Positions 4,521 through 5,669 of a stretch of 5,669 nucleotides of DNA are shown piece by piece. The position numbers were made by a program, and so were the translations under genes. The notes beneath the pieces are model-generated. The model searched no databases. It was given only the letters and a program-made list of their open reading frames with translations, and had not been told where the DNA came from. This DNA comes from Candidatus Mancarchaeum sp. Lineage in GTDB: Archaea; Micrarchaeota; Micrarchaeia; Micrarchaeales; Micrarchaeaceae. Where the stretch lies: NCBI GenBank assembly GCA_027364995.1, contig DAHXOG010000052.1, forward strand, positions 1 to 5,669. The letters run 5' to 3'. Numbering within the stretch: position 1 is the stretch's first letter; each line of letters opens with the position of its first letter.

Positions 4521-5669
4521 GACTTATAGTAGAGATTGGAGTTTATATAATCAACGGTTGGTGGACCGTGGAAAGACTTCCATGTACCTGAAAGATGCGG
4601 TGCAGAAGGAAAAACAGGAGTTGCGTGCTATCAATAAAGGCAAGGCCGGAGCGCCTTACGAATACAGTTTCGCACTTATAATTTCGGCATTCGCAATAAA
4701 AACTGTTGATAAAAAGGGATACAGGGAAGCGGCAGGCACAGTAGAGGACTACCTAAACCTGATAGGTATTGCAAAGCATCCTGATTTCAGGACAATTCAT
4801 TGGAGGATAAAGCAATTGGAAGCTGACGGAATAAGATTGATGGTATATAAATCAATTGACGAAGATGGAATTATGAGTTACATTGTGTCAAGGAAAGTTA
4901 GGGGCATTCCATATTACATGGAAGTTGAAGGGCACCACACAAAAGAAGGCAAAGTAAGACAACGTGTGTTGAAGTATTTTGGTCGTACAGATCCGCGAAA
5001 GGAACCCAACGCCAAACCAGTAATCAAGAAAGAACTTCGTCACATATACGATTTCGGTGGTGCTGCGTTACTCTATAAAGCAGCAGAGTCTGTCGGTTTA
5101 TTTGATGTGGTAAACACATACGTTCCGAAGAGACAGAGGCTGTCTTTGGGTCTTGAATTCTTTCTTACTACGGCGCATAAACTGTTATATGATAAACCAA
5201 CGTCTGCAAACTTAGCAGACTGGGTAAAGAAGACCCATCTGCCATTATCCATGAACTTTGATCAGGAACGCATAACGAATAATACGCAGCAATATCTAAT
5301 GAACAAACTTTACGACGAAGATAAGAACATCGGCCACCTGTACCAAATATCCATAGATCTGTACAGAAACGCCTTGAAACTATTTGGCAAGGAAGACGAC
5401 ACCTATTTCTATGATATTACTTCGACATACTTCGAAGGAAAATGTTGCCCACTTGCATTCTTTGGGCACAACAAGGATGGCAAACTCGACAAACTCCAGA
5501 TAAACATAGCAATGATAATGAATGGGAAGTATGGCATACCAGTCGTCAGCAAGGTATTTGAAGGTAACATCAATGACGTGAATACTTTATACAAAATGGT
5601 CTACTACCCAAAGGTTATAATGAAGAAGGATAAGTGCCTTTTGGTCATGGATCGTGGGTTTGATTCGGA
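4516..5669 (+). CDS. DDE transposase, IS5-like N-terminus joined to IS1634-like catalytic domain (3' end missing)
   Basis: An open frame of 384 codons that runs off the window edge. Residues 1 to about 112 match the N-terminus of archaeal IS5-like transposases (DDE_Tnp_1_5 type): YSRDWSLYNQRLVDRG at 4-19, then a helical region ending in DFRTIHWRIKQL at 90-101. From Met120 (4873) the sequence is IS1634-like: SYIVSRKVRGIPYYMEVEG at 121-139, a KVRQRVLKYFGR segment, FYDITSTYFEG at 298-308 with the first catalytic Asp300, and VMDRGFDS at 377-384 with the second, Asp379. The catalytic Glu is beyond the window. No stop or frameshift interrupts the junction. The ATG at 4516 is the first start after TAG at 4489. 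It is divergent from the toxin gene, 205 bp away. The protein is either a real fusion or the in-frame result of one element landing in another. Confidence 0.85.
   Translation, partial: MQTYSRDWSLYNQRLVDRGKTSMYLKDAVQKEKQELRAINKGKAGAPYEYSFALIISAFAIKTVDKKGYREAAGTVEDYLNLIGIAKHPDFRTIHWRIKQLEADGIRLMVYKSIDEDGIMSYIVSRKVRGIPYYMEVEGHHTKEGKVRQRVLKYFGRTDPRKEPNAKPVIKKELRHIYDFGGAALLYKAAESVGLFDVVNTYVPKRQRLSLGLEFFLTTAHKLLYDKPTSANLADWVKKTHLPLSMNFDQERITNNTQQYLMNKLYDEDKNIGHLYQISIDLYRNALKLFGKEDDTYFYDITSTYFEGKCCPLAFFGHNKDGKLDKLQINIAMIMNGKYGIPVVSKVFEGNINDVNTLYKMVYYPKVIMKKDKCLLVMDRGFDS
4844..4851 (+). promoter_or_regulatory. Internal TATA box at the transposase domain junction
   Basis: TATATAAA, a strong archaeal TATA match, is centred 25-26 bp before the in-frame ATG at 4873. 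That ATG is exactly where canonical IS1634-type transposases would begin (MSYIVSRK). The spacing predicts a leaderless mRNA for a shorter protein that lacks the IS5-like segment. This may be the original promoter of the IS1634-like element. Confidence 0.5.

Larger units (their letters stand above)
4457..4543 (+). repeat. Nested inverted repeats around the transposase start (three-helix fold)
   Basis: A perfect 9-bp inverted repeat, AACTCCAAT (4457-4465) with ATTGGAGTT (4535-4543), encloses two further hairpins at 4467-4494 and 4494-4520. As RNA the 87 nt could form a closed three-way junction with the transposase ATG paired inside one arm. The right arm of the outer stem lies inside the coding sequence, residues 7-10 of the protein. 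No known riboswitch class is recognised. Confidence 0.5.
4457..5669 (+). mobile_element. Insertion sequence, left part only (IS1634-like catalytic core)
   Basis: The right 1.2 kb is the beginning of an insertion sequence whose transposase runs off the window. The left boundary is set only roughly, at the outer arm of the nested inverted repeats upstream of the gene. Terminal inverted repeats and target duplication cannot be confirmed because the right end is not present. The upstream divergent toxin-antitoxin operon is probably outside the element, although cargo status cannot be excluded. Confidence 0.5.

Overview
The window looks archaeal. The evidence is the TATA boxes about 25 bp before start codons that lack a Shine-Dalgarno (SD) sequence, one gene with a GGAGGTGATC-type SD match, frequent ATA and AGG/AGA codons, and an egghead-like glycosyltransferase. 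An acidophilic Thermoplasmata- or DPANN/Micrarchaeota-like source would fit, but the lineage is inference; there is no rRNA or marker gene here.

Left part (1-2645, + strand, AT-rich): two sugar-metabolism genes, each with its own TATA-type promoter. The first is a membrane family-2 glycosyltransferase resembling egghead/BRE-3 beta-mannosyltransferases. The second is an NAD-dependent nucleotide-sugar epimerase/dehydratase of the extended SDR (short-chain dehydrogenase/reductase) family. Together they would make and transfer a nucleotide-activated sugar for a surface glycan, glycolipid or glycoprotein.

Middle (2646-4450): an intergenic stretch holds T-rich tracts and an orphan 45-codon reading frame that may be a gene remnant. 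After it comes a two-gene minus-strand operon of visibly higher G+C. It encodes an AbiEii-like nucleotidyltransferase toxin and an AbiEi-like winged-helix antitoxin, a type IV (AbiE) toxin-antitoxin pair. The toxin gene comes first, the reverse of the textbook order. The operon has an ATGA stop/start overlap and a near-perfect 13-bp-arm palindrome touching its TATA box, a natural operator for the antitoxin.

Right part (4457-5669, + strand): the beginning of an insertion sequence running off the window. Its open frame joins an IS5-like (DDE_Tnp_1_5-type) N-terminal segment to an IS1634-like DDE transposase. At the junction sits a TATA box 25 bp before an internal ATG, so the catalytic part may also be made alone. 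The DNA around the main start codon can fold into a three-helix structure that buries the ATG, a plausible guard against read-through expression.

The toxin-antitoxin pair and the transposase are divergent and share a roughly 205-bp regulatory region. Base composition and gene content suggest that 2897-5669 is an accessory island beside a resident glycan locus.
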